A stretch of DNA of 64,000 nucleotides from Planctomycetota bacterium (GTDB lineage: Bacteria > Planctomycetota > B15-G4): contig JACKHP010000013.1 of the NCBI GenBank assembly GCA_020638905.1, forward strand, positions 36,837-100,836, read 5' to 3'. Below, piece by piece: positions 53,597 to 62,227 of the stretch. Below the pieces are notes generated by a model. The model did no database searches. It saw nothing but the letters and a program-made list of their open reading frames with translations, and was not told where the DNA came from. The first letter of the stretch is position 1, and every line of letters starts with the position of its first letter. Made by a program: the position numbers and the translations under genes.

Positions 53597-54151
53597 CTAC
53601 CCGCGATTCCCGGGCTCGGGGAGACTCGGCGACGCATCGGCCGGAGACGCCCGCTCGAGGACGACCCCCTCCGACGCGACCCCGCCTCCCGCGTCGGACG
53701 CCGGGACGTCTCCGCGCAGCGTCCTCTCGCCGCGCAACCCTCGTCCGTCGGGGCGCAGCGCGTAGACCCTCAGCAGGCGTGGTCCTTCGAGGTATCCGAC
53801 CTCGAGCGTGCCGTCCGTCCGCACGCGCAGCAGCTTCAGCGGATGCGCTTCGTGCGGGTCGTCGAGCACCAGCTCGCCTTCGGAGCAGCCGTTGACGGGA
53901 TGGAGCTCGAGCGTCATCGGCCGCGCACTCCCCCCGGGCGTGGCGAGCGTGCCCTGCCAGAAGCTCGCGAACGGCGCGAGCTGCGCAGGCTTCGCGTGCG
54001 GGATGACCAGCAGTTCGTCGAAGGACTCGCCGGGCGGCTGCGTCGTGGACGCGCTCTCGCGCGGCGCGCCGCGGGGCCCCTCCGCTCCCAGGTCGGGCGG
54101 CGTGCAGCCGAGCACTCCGATCAGGATCAGACTCGGGACACATCGGGACAT
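53597..54151 (-). CDS. Lipoprotein of unknown function
   Basis: 184 residues. A signal peptide with a lipobox (GVLGC, Cys16) is followed by a Pro/Ser-rich linker and a beta-rich domain of about 100 residues (SFWQGTLATPGG, MTLELHPVNGCSEGELVL, LEVGYLEGPRLLRVYAL). This pattern resembles small secreted all-beta domains that modify or bind substrates. No family was recognised. It is divergent from the M28 peptidase gene. Confidence 0.8.
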   Translation of the reverse strand: MSRCVPSLILIGVLGCTPPDLGAEGPRGAPRESASTTQPPGESFDELLVIPHAKPAQLAPFASFWQGTLATPGGSARPMTLELHPVNGCSEGELVLDDPHEAHPLKLLRVRTDGTLEVGYLEGPRLLRVYALRPDGRGLRGERTLRGDVPASDAGGGVASEGVVLERASPADASPSLPEPGNRG

Positions 54152-54312
54152 GCCTGCCTCCGGACGGGGTGCGTCGTCGCGAGCACCGAGCTTCGCCCCG
54201 CGACCGACGTCCGGGCGCCGAACGACCCGCAGCGTGCAGTCGCCGAGCTCACGAGTCGGTGACCGCTCGGAACCGTCATGAACCGGACCGACCGAGCCGG
54301 CACGCCGAGCGG

Positions 54313-54318
54313 TATCCT
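54313..54318 (+). promoter_or_regulatory. -10 element of the M28 peptidase gene, possible leaderless start
   Basis: TATCCT ends 8 nt before the ATG at 54327. Transcription from this hexamer would begin at or within two bases of the start codon, giving a leaderless mRNA. No ribosome-binding site precedes this ATG, which fits. Confidence 0.5.
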
Positions 54319-54326
54319 CCGCCGAC

Positions 54327-56390
54327 ATGACGACATGCGTGACTCGCCGCGGCGTGTTCCCGACCGCGGCCGCCGTGCTGCTGCTCGCCGCGGCGCTCCC
54401 GGGACAGACGGCGCACCTGCTCGACGCGCGCACGCGCGACGTCCTGCACGAGGAGCTCTCGGGCGAGCTCGCGAAGGAGCACGTGATCGCGATCACGCGC
54501 AGCCATCGCGTGCAGGGTTCGCGCGGCTACCGGGAGGCGGCGCAGTACGTGCTGCAGCAGTTGCGCGCGGCGGGCTACGACGAGCACCACGCGTGGATCG
54601 AGTCGTTCCCGTCCGACGGGAAGGTGACGTACCAGACGTGGCAGTCGCCCTCGGGCTGGGACGTCGACCGCGCCGAGCTGCGCATGGTCTCCCCGTCCGA
54701 CGAGCGCATCGTGGGCTACCCCGAGATCGCCATGTCGCTCGTGACGTACAGCAACCCGGGCGACGTGACCGCGCCGCTCGTGTTCGTCGGTCGCGGCGAG
54801 AGCGACGCCGACTACGTGGGCAAGGACGTGGCCGGCAAGTTCGTACTCGCCACGGGCTACGGCGGCACGGTGCACCGCAAGGCGGTGCTCGAACGCGGGG
54901 CGGCGGCGGTGGTCTGCTACCTCGACGACGCGCGCGCCGCCGAGCATCCCGACATGCTGCAGTACACCGGCATGTGGCCGCGCACCGACGAGCTCGCGCG
55001 CGTGACGTTCGGCTTCGACCTCACGCACCGGCAGGGCGACCGCCTGCGCCGCCTGCTCAAGTCGGGGCAGGACGTCGTGCTGCACGGCTCGGTCGAGGGC
55101 ACGGGACTCGAGCCCTTCTTCATGGACGTCGTCGTGGCGCAGATCGACGGGGCCGAGCTGCCCGACGAGTCGCTGCTGCTCTCGGCGCACCTCGACCATC
55201 CCAAGGAGTCGGCCAACGACAACGCGAGCGGTTCGGCGGCGCTGCTCGACATGGCCCGCGCGCTGCGCACGCTCGTCGACGGCGGACGCCTGCCGCGCCC
55301 GCGCCGCACGCTGCGCTTCGTGTGGGTGCCGGAGTTCTACGGCACGATGGCCTGGATCGACGCGCACGACGACGTGCGCGGTCCGGCGCTGGGCGGCAAG
55401 GTGCTCGCGAACGTGAACATGGACATGGTCGGCGAGGACCTCGAGCAGCTCCACTGCCACTTCTACGCGACGCGCACCCTCGACTCGGCTCCGTCGGTGC
55501 TCGACGACGTGGTGCTCGACATGTGCGGTCTGGTCGCAGAGACCGACGTGCGCACGCCGCGCGGCTCGCGCTCCGACTTCAACTGGCGCCAGACGCCGTA
55601 CGCGCCGGGCAGCGACCACATGGTCTTCCTCGACCGCAAGATCCCCGCCACGATGTTCGGGCACGACCCCGACTACAGCCACCACACGTCGGACGACACG
55701 CCCGACAAGGTCGACCCGGTCGAGCTCGAACGCTGCGAGCTGCTCGCCGCCGGGACGCTGCTCGTGCTGTCCGATCTCGACGAGGCGCGCGCGGCCGACC
55801 TGGCGTGGCTCACCGCGGCGCGTGCCGCGGGCGACCTGGGCGACGCGGGACGACGCGCGTTCGCACTCGTCGCGGACGCGCCCGACGCCGGGCTCGCGAG
55901 CGCGTGGATCGAGGCCCAGAACGTGCTCGACCACGGCAGCCGCTTCGCGAGCGAGGCCGTGGCCTCGGTGCTCACGTTCCGCGGCGGCGAGCGTCCGCGG
56001 GCGGCTGTGTCCGGCGCGGCGACCGCGCTCTCGCGCCAGTGGACGGCGCTCTCCGACGCGCTGCGCGCCGCGGCCGCCGCGCGCGGACTCGACGTCGAGC
56101 ACGTCCCCGCGGGCGAGGCCCGCGACGCGCGCGTGGCCGTGCGTACGACCCGCGGCCCGCTCGCGGACGACGTCTTCGCGCGCCGCCTGCCGAGCGAACG
56201 CGCGGCGTGGTACGGCGCGGGCGCGCCGTCCGGCGACGTGCGCTTCGAGATCCTGAACTTCGTGGACGGCAAGCGCAGCGTGTCCGACGTGCGCGACGCG
56301 GTCGCGGCCGAGTTCGGCGCGCTGGCCGTCGCCGACGTGGCCCACTTCCTCGACGACCTGGCCGAGCTGGGACTGGTGACCTGGCGCTGA
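54327..56390 (+). CDS. Secreted M28-family zinc aminopeptidase with C-terminal PqqD-like domain
   Basis: 687 residues. The signal peptide ends ALPGQTA. A PA-like insert (about 130-215) precedes the M28 domain with two-zinc ligands His288 (SAHLDH), Asp298 (NDNASG), Glu336 (PEFYG), Asp366 (NMDMVGED) and His453 (SHHTSDD). The C-terminal 60 residues (FEILNFVDGKRSVSDVRDAV to DDLAELGLVTW) resemble a PqqD-type winged helix found at the end of some related peptidases. It probably trims peptides outside the cytoplasm. A stem-loop 72 bp after the stop may end transcription. Confidence 0.92.
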   Translation: MTTCVTRRGVFPTAAAVLLLAAALPGQTAHLLDARTRDVLHEELSGELAKEHVIAITRSHRVQGSRGYREAAQYVLQQLRAAGYDEHHAWIESFPSDGKVTYQTWQSPSGWDVDRAELRMVSPSDERIVGYPEIAMSLVTYSNPGDVTAPLVFVGRGESDADYVGKDVAGKFVLATGYGGTVHRKAVLERGAAAVVCYLDDARAAEHPDMLQYTGMWPRTDELARVTFGFDLTHRQGDRLRRLLKSGQDVVLHGSVEGTGLEPFFMDVVVAQIDGAELPDESLLLSAHLDHPKESANDNASGSAALLDMARALRTLVDGGRLPRPRRTLRFVWVPEFYGTMAWIDAHDDVRGPALGGKVLANVNMDMVGEDLEQLHCHFYATRTLDSAPSVLDDVVLDMCGLVAETDVRTPRGSRSDFNWRQTPYAPGSDHMVFLDRKIPATMFGHDPDYSHHTSDDTPDKVDPVELERCELLAAGTLLVLSDLDEARAADLAWLTAARAAGDLGDAGRRAFALVADAPDAGLASAWIEAQNVLDHGSRFASEAVASVLTFRGGERPRAAVSGAATALSRQWTALSDALRAAAAARGLDVEHVPAGEARDARVAVRTTRGPLADDVFARRLPSERAAWYGAGAPSGDVRFEILNFVDGKRSVSDVRDAVAAEFGALAVADVAHFLDDLAELGLVTWR

Positions 56391-56732
56391 GCGGCCTCCG
56401 GCGGCCTGGCGACGCACCCCGACGCGCGTCGCACGCATCGCGTCGCACCCGCGCAAACCGGGCGCGACGCGTCGCCGCTCCACAGAGGCGACGCGTCGCG
56501 CGCGCGGCGACGGGTGCGGAAGCGGTTGCCTGCGAGGAACTGAGCCCGGCGTCAGTCCCTCGAATCGCCCCCTTGTCGACCAGCCACCGGGCACCACCCA
56601 CAGCCGGCGGTCGACGACGTGCCAAGGAATTCTCGGGTCTGCAGTCAGGTCGGTTGCAATCGCCGCGCAGGCAACCGGTCCGCTAGAATACCGGGCCCCC
56701 GCGATCGGTGGGGGGAAAGCTGGAGAATCCCC
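56391..56732. other. 340-bp intergenic region between the M28 peptidase and aldehyde dehydrogenase genes
   Basis: It contains the hairpin at 56462-56501 and a TAGAAT hexamer (56684-56689) 43 nt before the aldehyde dehydrogenase ATG, which may be its -10. No reading frame or RNA gene was recognised in the rest. Confidence 0.6.
56462..56501 (+). terminator. Strong stem-loop after the M28 peptidase gene
   Basis: Perfect 15-bp inverted repeat (GCGCGACGCGTCGCC and its complement) with a 10-nt loop. No U tract follows, so it is either a Rho-independent-like hairpin without the U run or a 3'-end stabiliser. Confidence 0.6.
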
Positions 56733-58130
56733 ATGCCCCCCGTCGCGACGGCTCCCGGCGTCGAGTTCATCGAGGACGTCGATCCCAGCAGCGGTGACGT
56801 CCTGGCGCGCATCCCCTGCGCCGACGCCGAGCAGGTGCGGCAGGCGGTGGCCCGCGCCAAGGGGGCCCAGCGCGCATGGGCCGGGCTCGGCATCGATGCC
56901 CGCGTCGACGTTCTGCAGCGCGTCGCCGCGCACTTCGACGACCCGTCCACCCTCGACCGTCTGGCCGCCCTGATCACCTCCGAGATGGGGAAGCCGATCG
57001 CCCAGGCGCGGCGCGAGGCTGCCGCCTGCGCCGGCGGCATCCGGCGTCTCGCGACGGCGACGCGCGACGCGCTCGTGCCGATCGAGGCCCGCGAGGACGG
57101 CACGGTGACGCGCATCACGCGCGAGCCGCTGGGCGTCGTGGCCGCCATCACGCCCTGGAACTTCCCGCTCGGGATGGCACGCGAGGTGATCGTCCCGGCG
57201 CTGGCGGCGGGCAACGCGGTGGTCTTCAAGCCGTCGGACGTCGTGCCGCTCACGGGCGCCGCGCTGGCCGAGCTGTTCGCGGCCGAGCTGCCCGCCGACG
57301 TGCTCGTGCTCGTGCAGGGACGCGACGCCACCGGCAAGGCGCTCGTCGCGGCCGACGTCGACATGGTCGGCTTCGTCGGCAGCGTCGCCGCGGGACGGCA
57401 CATCATGGCCGCCTGCGCGCCCACGCTGAAGCGCCTCGTGCTCGAGCTCGGCGGCAAGGACCCGATGCTCGTGTGCGCCGACGCCGACCTCGAGAAGGCC
57501 GCCGACTTCGCCGTGCGCGAGTCGATGCGCAACACGGGACAGGTCTGCTGCTCGGTCGAGCGCATCTACGTCGAGCGTCCGGTGGCCGAGCGCTTCGCCG
57601 AGCTGTGCGCCGAGCGCGCGCGCGCCCTCGTGGCCGGCGATCCCAGGGGCGACGTGTTCATGGGACCGATGAGCAACGCCGGCCAGATGCGGCAGGTGCT
57701 CGCGCAGATCGACGACGCGCGGGCCAAGGGTGCGCGCGTGCTGACCGGCGGCACCGCCCGCGCCGGCAGGGGCTTCTTCGTCGAGCCGACGGTCGTGACC
57801 GACGTCGACGAGTCGATGGAACTGCTGCGCGAGGAGACCTTCGGACCGGTGGCGACGATCCGTCCCGTCGACTCGGCCGAGCAGGCGCTCGCGCTCGCGA
57901 ACGATTCGCCCTTCGGCCTGGGCGCGTCGGTCTGGTGCGGTGACCCGCAGCGCGCGCGCTCGCTCGCGTCCCGGCTCGAATCGGGACAGGTCGGCGTGAA
58001 CCGCGGCCTGGGCGGCGCCGGCGACCCGCCCTGGGCGGGCGTGAAGCAGAGCGGCTTCGGCTTCCTCGGCAGCCCCGACGGGTACCGCATGTTCACCCGT
58101 CCGCTGAGCATCTCCTGGGACGAGGCCTGA
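56733..58130 (+). CDS. NAD(P)-dependent aldehyde dehydrogenase
   Basis: 465 residues. It shows ITPWNFPLGMAREVIVPALA, the Glu motif LELGGKDPMLV (catalytic Glu in LELGG), and the catalytic Cys in RNTGQVCCSVERIYV. The overall pattern is close to succinate-semialdehyde or general aliphatic aldehyde dehydrogenases, and the substrate cannot be fixed. GGAG precedes the ATG. The YkgJ-type gene follows after 2 bp, so the two are probably co-transcribed. Confidence 0.92.
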   Translation: MPPVATAPGVEFIEDVDPSSGDVLARIPCADAEQVRQAVARAKGAQRAWAGLGIDARVDVLQRVAAHFDDPSTLDRLAALITSEMGKPIAQARREAAACAGGIRRLATATRDALVPIEAREDGTVTRITREPLGVVAAITPWNFPLGMAREVIVPALAAGNAVVFKPSDVVPLTGAALAELFAAELPADVLVLVQGRDATGKALVAADVDMVGFVGSVAAGRHIMAACAPTLKRLVLELGGKDPMLVCADADLEKAADFAVRESMRNTGQVCCSVERIYVERPVAERFAELCAERARALVAGDPRGDVFMGPMSNAGQMRQVLAQIDDARAKGARVLTGGTARAGRGFFVEPTVVTDVDESMELLREETFGPVATIRPVDSAEQALALANDSPFGLGASVWCGDPQRARSLASRLESGQVGVNRGLGGAGDPPWAGVKQSGFGFLGSPDGYRMFTRPLSISWDEA

Positions 58131-58132
58131 GC

Positions 58133-58867
58133 GTGGCCTCGACGCCCGGCGGACGGCGCGGCGGCAAGCGTCGTGCCGGACCGGCCACGCGCCGCGGCGA
58201 GGTGCGCCGCGCGCGCGAGGCAGCCATGCGCGAGCGCGCCGCGACGACCGGGGACGCCTCCTCGCCGTCGCCCTCCGCGCACCCCGGCGCCGAGCCGCCG
58301 CCGAAGACCGCACTCAAGGGACGCTCGCTGGCCGCGTCCGAGGCCGAGCGCGCCGCCGCGTCCGCGGACGACGCCTCCCCGGCCGACGCGCGCGACGCCG
58401 CGCCCCGGTCGGGAGCGGGCACGCGCCCCGCCGCCGGGCGGCAGGATGCGTCCCCCTGGTGGAAGGACGGGTTGCGCTTCGAGTGCACCGCCTGCGGACG
58501 GTGCTGCAGCAACCACGGCGAGTTCAGCTACGTGTTCTCGACCCGCGCCGAGCGCAAGGCCATCGCGGCGCACCTGGGCCTCTCGCTGCGGGCGTTCGAG
58601 TCCGAGTACACCGAGCGCGTCGAGGGCGTCGGCTCGCGCAGCTTCGTGAGCCGGGGCGACGCGTGCGTCTTCCTCGACGAGCACCGGCGCTGCGCGATCT
58701 ACGCGCTGCGGCCGAAGCAGTGCCGCACCTTCCCCTTCTGGCCCGAGCTGGTGGCCGACGAAGACAGCTGGGAGCGTGATGTGGCATCATTCTGCCCCGG
58801 CGCCGACCAAGGCACGCTGCACGACGCCGACACGATCCGCGAACGGCTCGCCGAATGGGAGCCGTGA
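58133..58867 (+). CDS. YkgJ-family CxxCxxCC protein
   Basis: 244 residues from a GTG at 58133; the internal ATG at 58226 would remove part of a low-complexity Ala/Ser/Arg-rich N-terminus (first 100 residues). The conserved part has FECTACGRCCSNHGEFSYVF, DACVFLDEHRRCAIYALRPKQC and a last Cys in ASFCPGA, the cysteine set of the putative zinc- or iron-chelating YkgJ family. Function unknown. It is coupled to the aldehyde dehydrogenase gene upstream. Confidence 0.88.
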   Translation: MASTPGGRRGGKRRAGPATRRGEVRRAREAAMRERAATTGDASSPSPSAHPGAEPPPKTALKGRSLAASEAERAAASADDASPADARDAAPRSGAGTRPAAGRQDASPWWKDGLRFECTACGRCCSNHGEFSYVFSTRAERKAIAAHLGLSLRAFESEYTERVEGVGSRSFVSRGDACVFLDEHRRCAIYALRPKQCRTFPFWPELVADEDSWERDVASFCPGADQGTLHDADTIRERLAEWEP

Positions 58868-58925
58868 CCCGCCGGGGCCGTCCGTCCCGCCGGGGGCCTC
58901 CTCCTCGTACGCGACCGCACCCTTT

Positions 58926-59900
58926 ATGACCCGTACCGTCCGCTACCTCAGCGCCGAGGACGTCAGGCGCCTCATGCCGCCGATGCCCGAGGTGATCGAC
59001 CTCGTCGAGCGCACCCTCGTCGAGCACGGGCACGGACGCACCGAGATGCCGCCGAAGAGCGACGTCCACCCGCGGGACGACGCGTTCGTGCACGCCATGC
59101 CCGCGCACGTGAAGGAGATGGGCGCGCTGGGCATCAAGTGGGTCGCCGGCTACCCGAGCAACCGCGAAGCCGGCCTGCCGTACATCCACGGCACGCTGAT
59201 CCTGAACGACCCGGCCAGCGGCGCCCCCACCGCGATCATGGACGCGTCCGTGATCACGGCCTGGCGCACCGGCGCGTGCAGCGCGGTGACCGCGAAGCAC
59301 TTCGCCGACCCGAACGCCGAGGTCATGACGATCATCGGCTGCGGCGTGCAGGGGCGCATCAACATCGAGGCGCTCTTGTCGGTCTTCCCGCACACCGAGC
59401 GCATGCTGGCGTACGACCCCGACCCCGAGGTGCAGGCACGCTTCGCCGACGAGGTCATGACGACCTTCGAGGTGGCCTCGATCATCCCGCCCGAGCCGCG
59501 CGAGGCCTGCGAGGGTGCGCACGTGATCGTGACCTCGGCGCCGATCGTGAAGCACCCGACGCCGGTGATCGACGCCGACTGGCTGCAGACCGGAACGCTG
59601 TGCGTGGCGCTCGACTTCGACGCCTCGTTCATGCCGGCCGCGTTCGAGCGCGCCGACCTGGTGATCACCGACGACCTCACGCAGTACGCGTACTACAAGT
59701 CGCGTGGACACTTCGCGGGCATCGCCGATCCGTCGGGCGCGCTGGGCACGATGCTCGCGCAGGGCACGGCGAAGCGTCCCGAGGGCGAGCCGATCATCAT
59801 CGCGGTGAACCTCGGACTGGGCGTGCTCGACGTGACCCTGGGCGCCGAGCTGCTGCGCCGCGCCGAAGCCCAGAACGTGGGGACGAAGCTCCCGCTCTGA
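58926..59900 (+). CDS. Ornithine cyclodeaminase/mu-crystallin family protein
   Basis: 324 residues. The family N-terminus is VRYLSAEDVRRLMPPMPEVI, followed by GIKWVAGYPSNREAGLPYIHG, DASVITAWRTGACSAVTAKH and the Rossmann loop IIGCGVQGRIN (about 139-149). Family members convert ornithine to proline, or reduce cyclic imines (ketimine or alanine dehydrogenase types); which applies cannot be told. The ATG at 58926 fits the family N-terminus. It is 58 bp after the YkgJ gene, and no ribosome-binding site is evident. Confidence 0.9.
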   Translation: MTRTVRYLSAEDVRRLMPPMPEVIDLVERTLVEHGHGRTEMPPKSDVHPRDDAFVHAMPAHVKEMGALGIKWVAGYPSNREAGLPYIHGTLILNDPASGAPTAIMDASVITAWRTGACSAVTAKHFADPNAEVMTIIGCGVQGRINIEALLSVFPHTERMLAYDPDPEVQARFADEVMTTFEVASIIPPEPREACEGAHVIVTSAPIVKHPTPVIDADWLQTGTLCVALDFDASFMPAAFERADLVITDDLTQYAYYKSRGHFAGIADPSGALGTMLAQGTAKRPEGEPIIIAVNLGLGVLDVTLGAELLRRAEAQNVGTKLPL

Positions 59901-60003
59901 CGACGACGCGTGCGCGCCGCGCGTCCGACCACCTCACCTGGCCGCACGACCTCCCGCCGCCCGTCCCCGACCGCTCTCCCGCAACGACACGACGAACCGT
60001 CCC

Positions 60004-60795
60004 ATGGCCGAGAACGAGACCGCCGCCGGCGCGAACCGCACGTACGACGACCCGATCCCGCCCAAGCGGATCCCGACCCGTCCGCCGGGACAGCACCCGC
60101 GCACGCTGATCGTCGTGCCCACCAAGGAAGAGCGCGAGAACCTCGACTGGGTCTTCGAGCGCTTCCAGGACCTCGACGACCCCGACCTGCACATCCTGAT
60201 CGCCGACGACGACTCGATCGACAAGACCTGGAGCCGCGCCGGCACGTGGGCCGCCGACGACGCGCGCATGCACCTGTTGCGCCGTCCCGGGCGCTTCAAG
60301 GGTCGCGGCTTCGCGCTGCGCGAGTCGTACAAGTGGGCCGCCGAGAGCGAGTTCGGCTACGAGTACGTGCTCGAGTGCGCCGCGAACGGCACCGACGACA
60401 TCCTGCAGGTGCCCAAGCTCATCGCGGCACTCGACGCCGGCGCCGACGTGGTGGTCGGCGCGCGCAGCGTGTCCGAGGGCGGCGACGACGCTTCGCCGCG
60501 CCGCCGTCAGGGCCTGGCGTGCTTCTGCACCGGCGCGCCGGTCGACGACGTCGAGAGCGGCTTCCGCGGGTTCAAGATGGCGGCACTGCGCCAGATCGCA
60601 CGCCGGCTGAAGGCGCCCGACCACCGCATCAAGGCCGAGGCGCTGGCCGCCGCCAAGAACGCCGGGCTGAAGGTCGTCCAGGTGCCGGTGCCGTACGTGT
60701 CGAAGACGCACGACGGACGCCCGAAGAAGGGCGGCGACTCGGGCGCCGGCGCGCTGCTGGGGCTCTGGCTGCGCCGCATCACGAAGCGCGTCTGA
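60004..60795 (+). CDS. Family 2 glycosyltransferase-like protein (dolichol-phosphate mannosyltransferase type)
   Basis: 263 residues. The N-terminal fold is that of DPM1-like GT2 enzymes: LIVVPTKEERENLDWVFE, LIADDDSIDKTWSRAG and GRGFALRESYKWA. Where DPM1 has the metal-binding DADGSH, this protein has ECAANGTDD, while the following strand VVVGARSVSEGG is conserved. No membrane anchor is present. Catalysis may be lost or altered. It lies 103 bp after the cyclodeaminase-like gene. Confidence 0.85.
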   Translation: MAENETAAGANRTYDDPIPPKRIPTRPPGQHPRTLIVVPTKEERENLDWVFERFQDLDDPDLHILIADDDSIDKTWSRAGTWAADDARMHLLRRPGRFKGRGFALRESYKWAAESEFGYEYVLECAANGTDDILQVPKLIAALDAGADVVVGARSVSEGGDDASPRRRQGLACFCTGAPVDDVESGFRGFKMAALRQIARRLKAPDHRIKAEALAAAKNAGLKVVQVPVPYVSKTHDGRPKKGGDSGAGALLGLWLRRITKRV

Positions 60796-60853
60796 CGCGG
60801 CGCACGCCCGCCGGCCGCGCCGAAGCACCTCGTGTCCTCGACCCGTCGCGCGC

Positions 60854-61744
60854 TCAGCGTCGACGCGCGACGAGCACGAGGTCCTTGCTCTCCTGCGGGA
60901 CGTACGGACCGGCCGTCATGTCGCCGAAGAGCGTGACCTCGAAGCCGGCCGTCTCGAAGCGCTCGACGAGTCCGTCGTCGGTCCAGGCGCGCAGGGCCAC
61001 GCGCCGGCTCGACACGACGCGCAGCGGCTCGTCGGCGTCGGGGTCGAGTTCGAGCGTCGTGGGGAAGAACAGGATGCGTCCGTCGCCGGCGTCGCGCAGG
61101 ATGCGCAGGAAGACGATCTCACGCCGCGCGTCGTCGGCGCCGCGTGGCGAGGCGTCGCCGTGCTCGTCGTCGGCGCGTGCGTCGTCCACGTCGTGCGCCG
61201 GCGCCGGCGCCGGACGGAAGTCGAGCGGCAGGAAGCGCTCTCCCCGCTCGAGGATGCGCCGGTAGTTCAGCAGCTGCACGAGCAGCAGTCCGCCCGGCCG
61301 CAGCACCCCGCGCACCGCCGCCAGGAACTCGCGCAGCGTGGCGTCCTCCTCGATGTGCGGCAGCATGTTCCCCAGGCACAGCGCCAGACCGAAGGGCGCC
61401 TGGCCGGAGAGCAGGGCGCGCGCGTCGAGCGCGTCGCCGAGCACGAAGCGTCCGCGGCCCTCGGCCTCGTGCTCGCAGGCCGCGGCGATCATCGCCAGCG
61501 AGCTGTCGATGCCCACCGCGCGCGCACCGAGGTCGGCGAAGAAGGCCGTGTGCTCGCCCGTCCCGCAGCCGAGGTCGACCACCGAGCGGTCGGGCGCCGC
61601 CTCGAGGAGTTCGCGCAGCCACGGACCCTCGCGCGCGATGCGCTTCTCCCACGCCACGAGGCGCCGGTAGTCGACGCGTGCGTACGGGTCGCCGGGCCCG
61701 CCCGGCGGTTGCGGAAGGAGCCCTTCCGCGCGATCGGCGGTCAT
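60854..61744 (-). CDS. Class I SAM-dependent methyltransferase
   Basis: 296 residues. Motif I is VVDLGCGTGEHTAFFADLG (55-73), the acidic strand AVGIDSSLAMI follows, and motif IV/post-I is LALCLGNMLPHI. After motif V (VLRPGGLLLVQLLNYRRI) there is an acidic low-complexity insert (about 187-205) and a conserved C-terminal tail ending KDLVLVARR. The target is unknown. TACAAT ends 6 nt before the ATG, pointing to a leaderless mRNA. Confidence 0.9.
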   Translation of the reverse strand: MTADRAEGLLPQPPGGPGDPYARVDYRRLVAWEKRIAREGPWLRELLEAAPDRSVVDLGCGTGEHTAFFADLGARAVGIDSSLAMIAAACEHEAEGRGRFVLGDALDARALLSGQAPFGLALCLGNMLPHIEEDATLREFLAAVRGVLRPGGLLLVQLLNYRRILERGERFLPLDFRPAPAPAHDVDDARADDEHGDASPRGADDARREIVFLRILRDAGDGRILFFPTTLELDPDADEPLRVVSSRRVALRAWTDDGLVERFETAGFEVTLFGDMTAGPYVPQESKDLVLVARRR

Positions 61745-61813
61745 GTCGCGATTGTACGCCCGAGGTACGGCGGAGCGCTCTCATCGAACACGCCCGCGCG
61801 AGGCACCGTCCGG

Positions 61814-62086
61814 TCAGTCGGGCGCGCGCACCTCGCGCCGCAGTCCGCGCAGCGCCGCCTTCGGCGCCACGAGCGAGAGCGCGGCCTGGTCGGCGGCGCC
61901 GAAGCGCTCGAAGTTCGCCCGCGCCCGGCGCAGGCTGATGTGGTTCGCCGACGAGACCTCGTCGAGGTCGCCCAGGTCGACGCCGTCGTCCTCCCAGAAG
62001 CACACCGGACACACGTCGTGCCGTCCGCGCGCGTCGAGCGCGTAGTAGTCGCAACACGGGCACTGACAGCGGCCTTCCCGGAGCAT
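61814..62086 (-). CDS. CPCC-family cysteine-rich small protein
   Basis: 90 residues. It contains CQCPCCDYYALD (Cys cluster with CPCC), then DVCPVCFWEDDGVDLGDLDE and ANHISLRRARANFERFGA, which together define the CPCC cysteine-rich family, probably zinc-binding. Function unknown. A TATCCT hexamer ends 7 nt before the ATG at 62086, so the mRNA is probably leaderless. Confidence 0.9.
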   Translation of the reverse strand: MLREGRCQCPCCDYYALDARGRHDVCPVCFWEDDGVDLGDLDEVSSANHISLRRARANFERFGAADQAALSLVAPKAALRGLRREVRAPD

Positions 62087-62227
62087 CCGGCGCAGGATAG
62101 CAACGTCGGCGCCGGGACTCGACGCGCACGGCGTCCCGCGTCGCGCCCTTCGTCGGCGCTCCGGGTGTATGGTGGACGGCTCGGCGCGCGCTCCCGTGCG
62201 CGCCGTCTCTCCCACGCGAGCCAGGCC

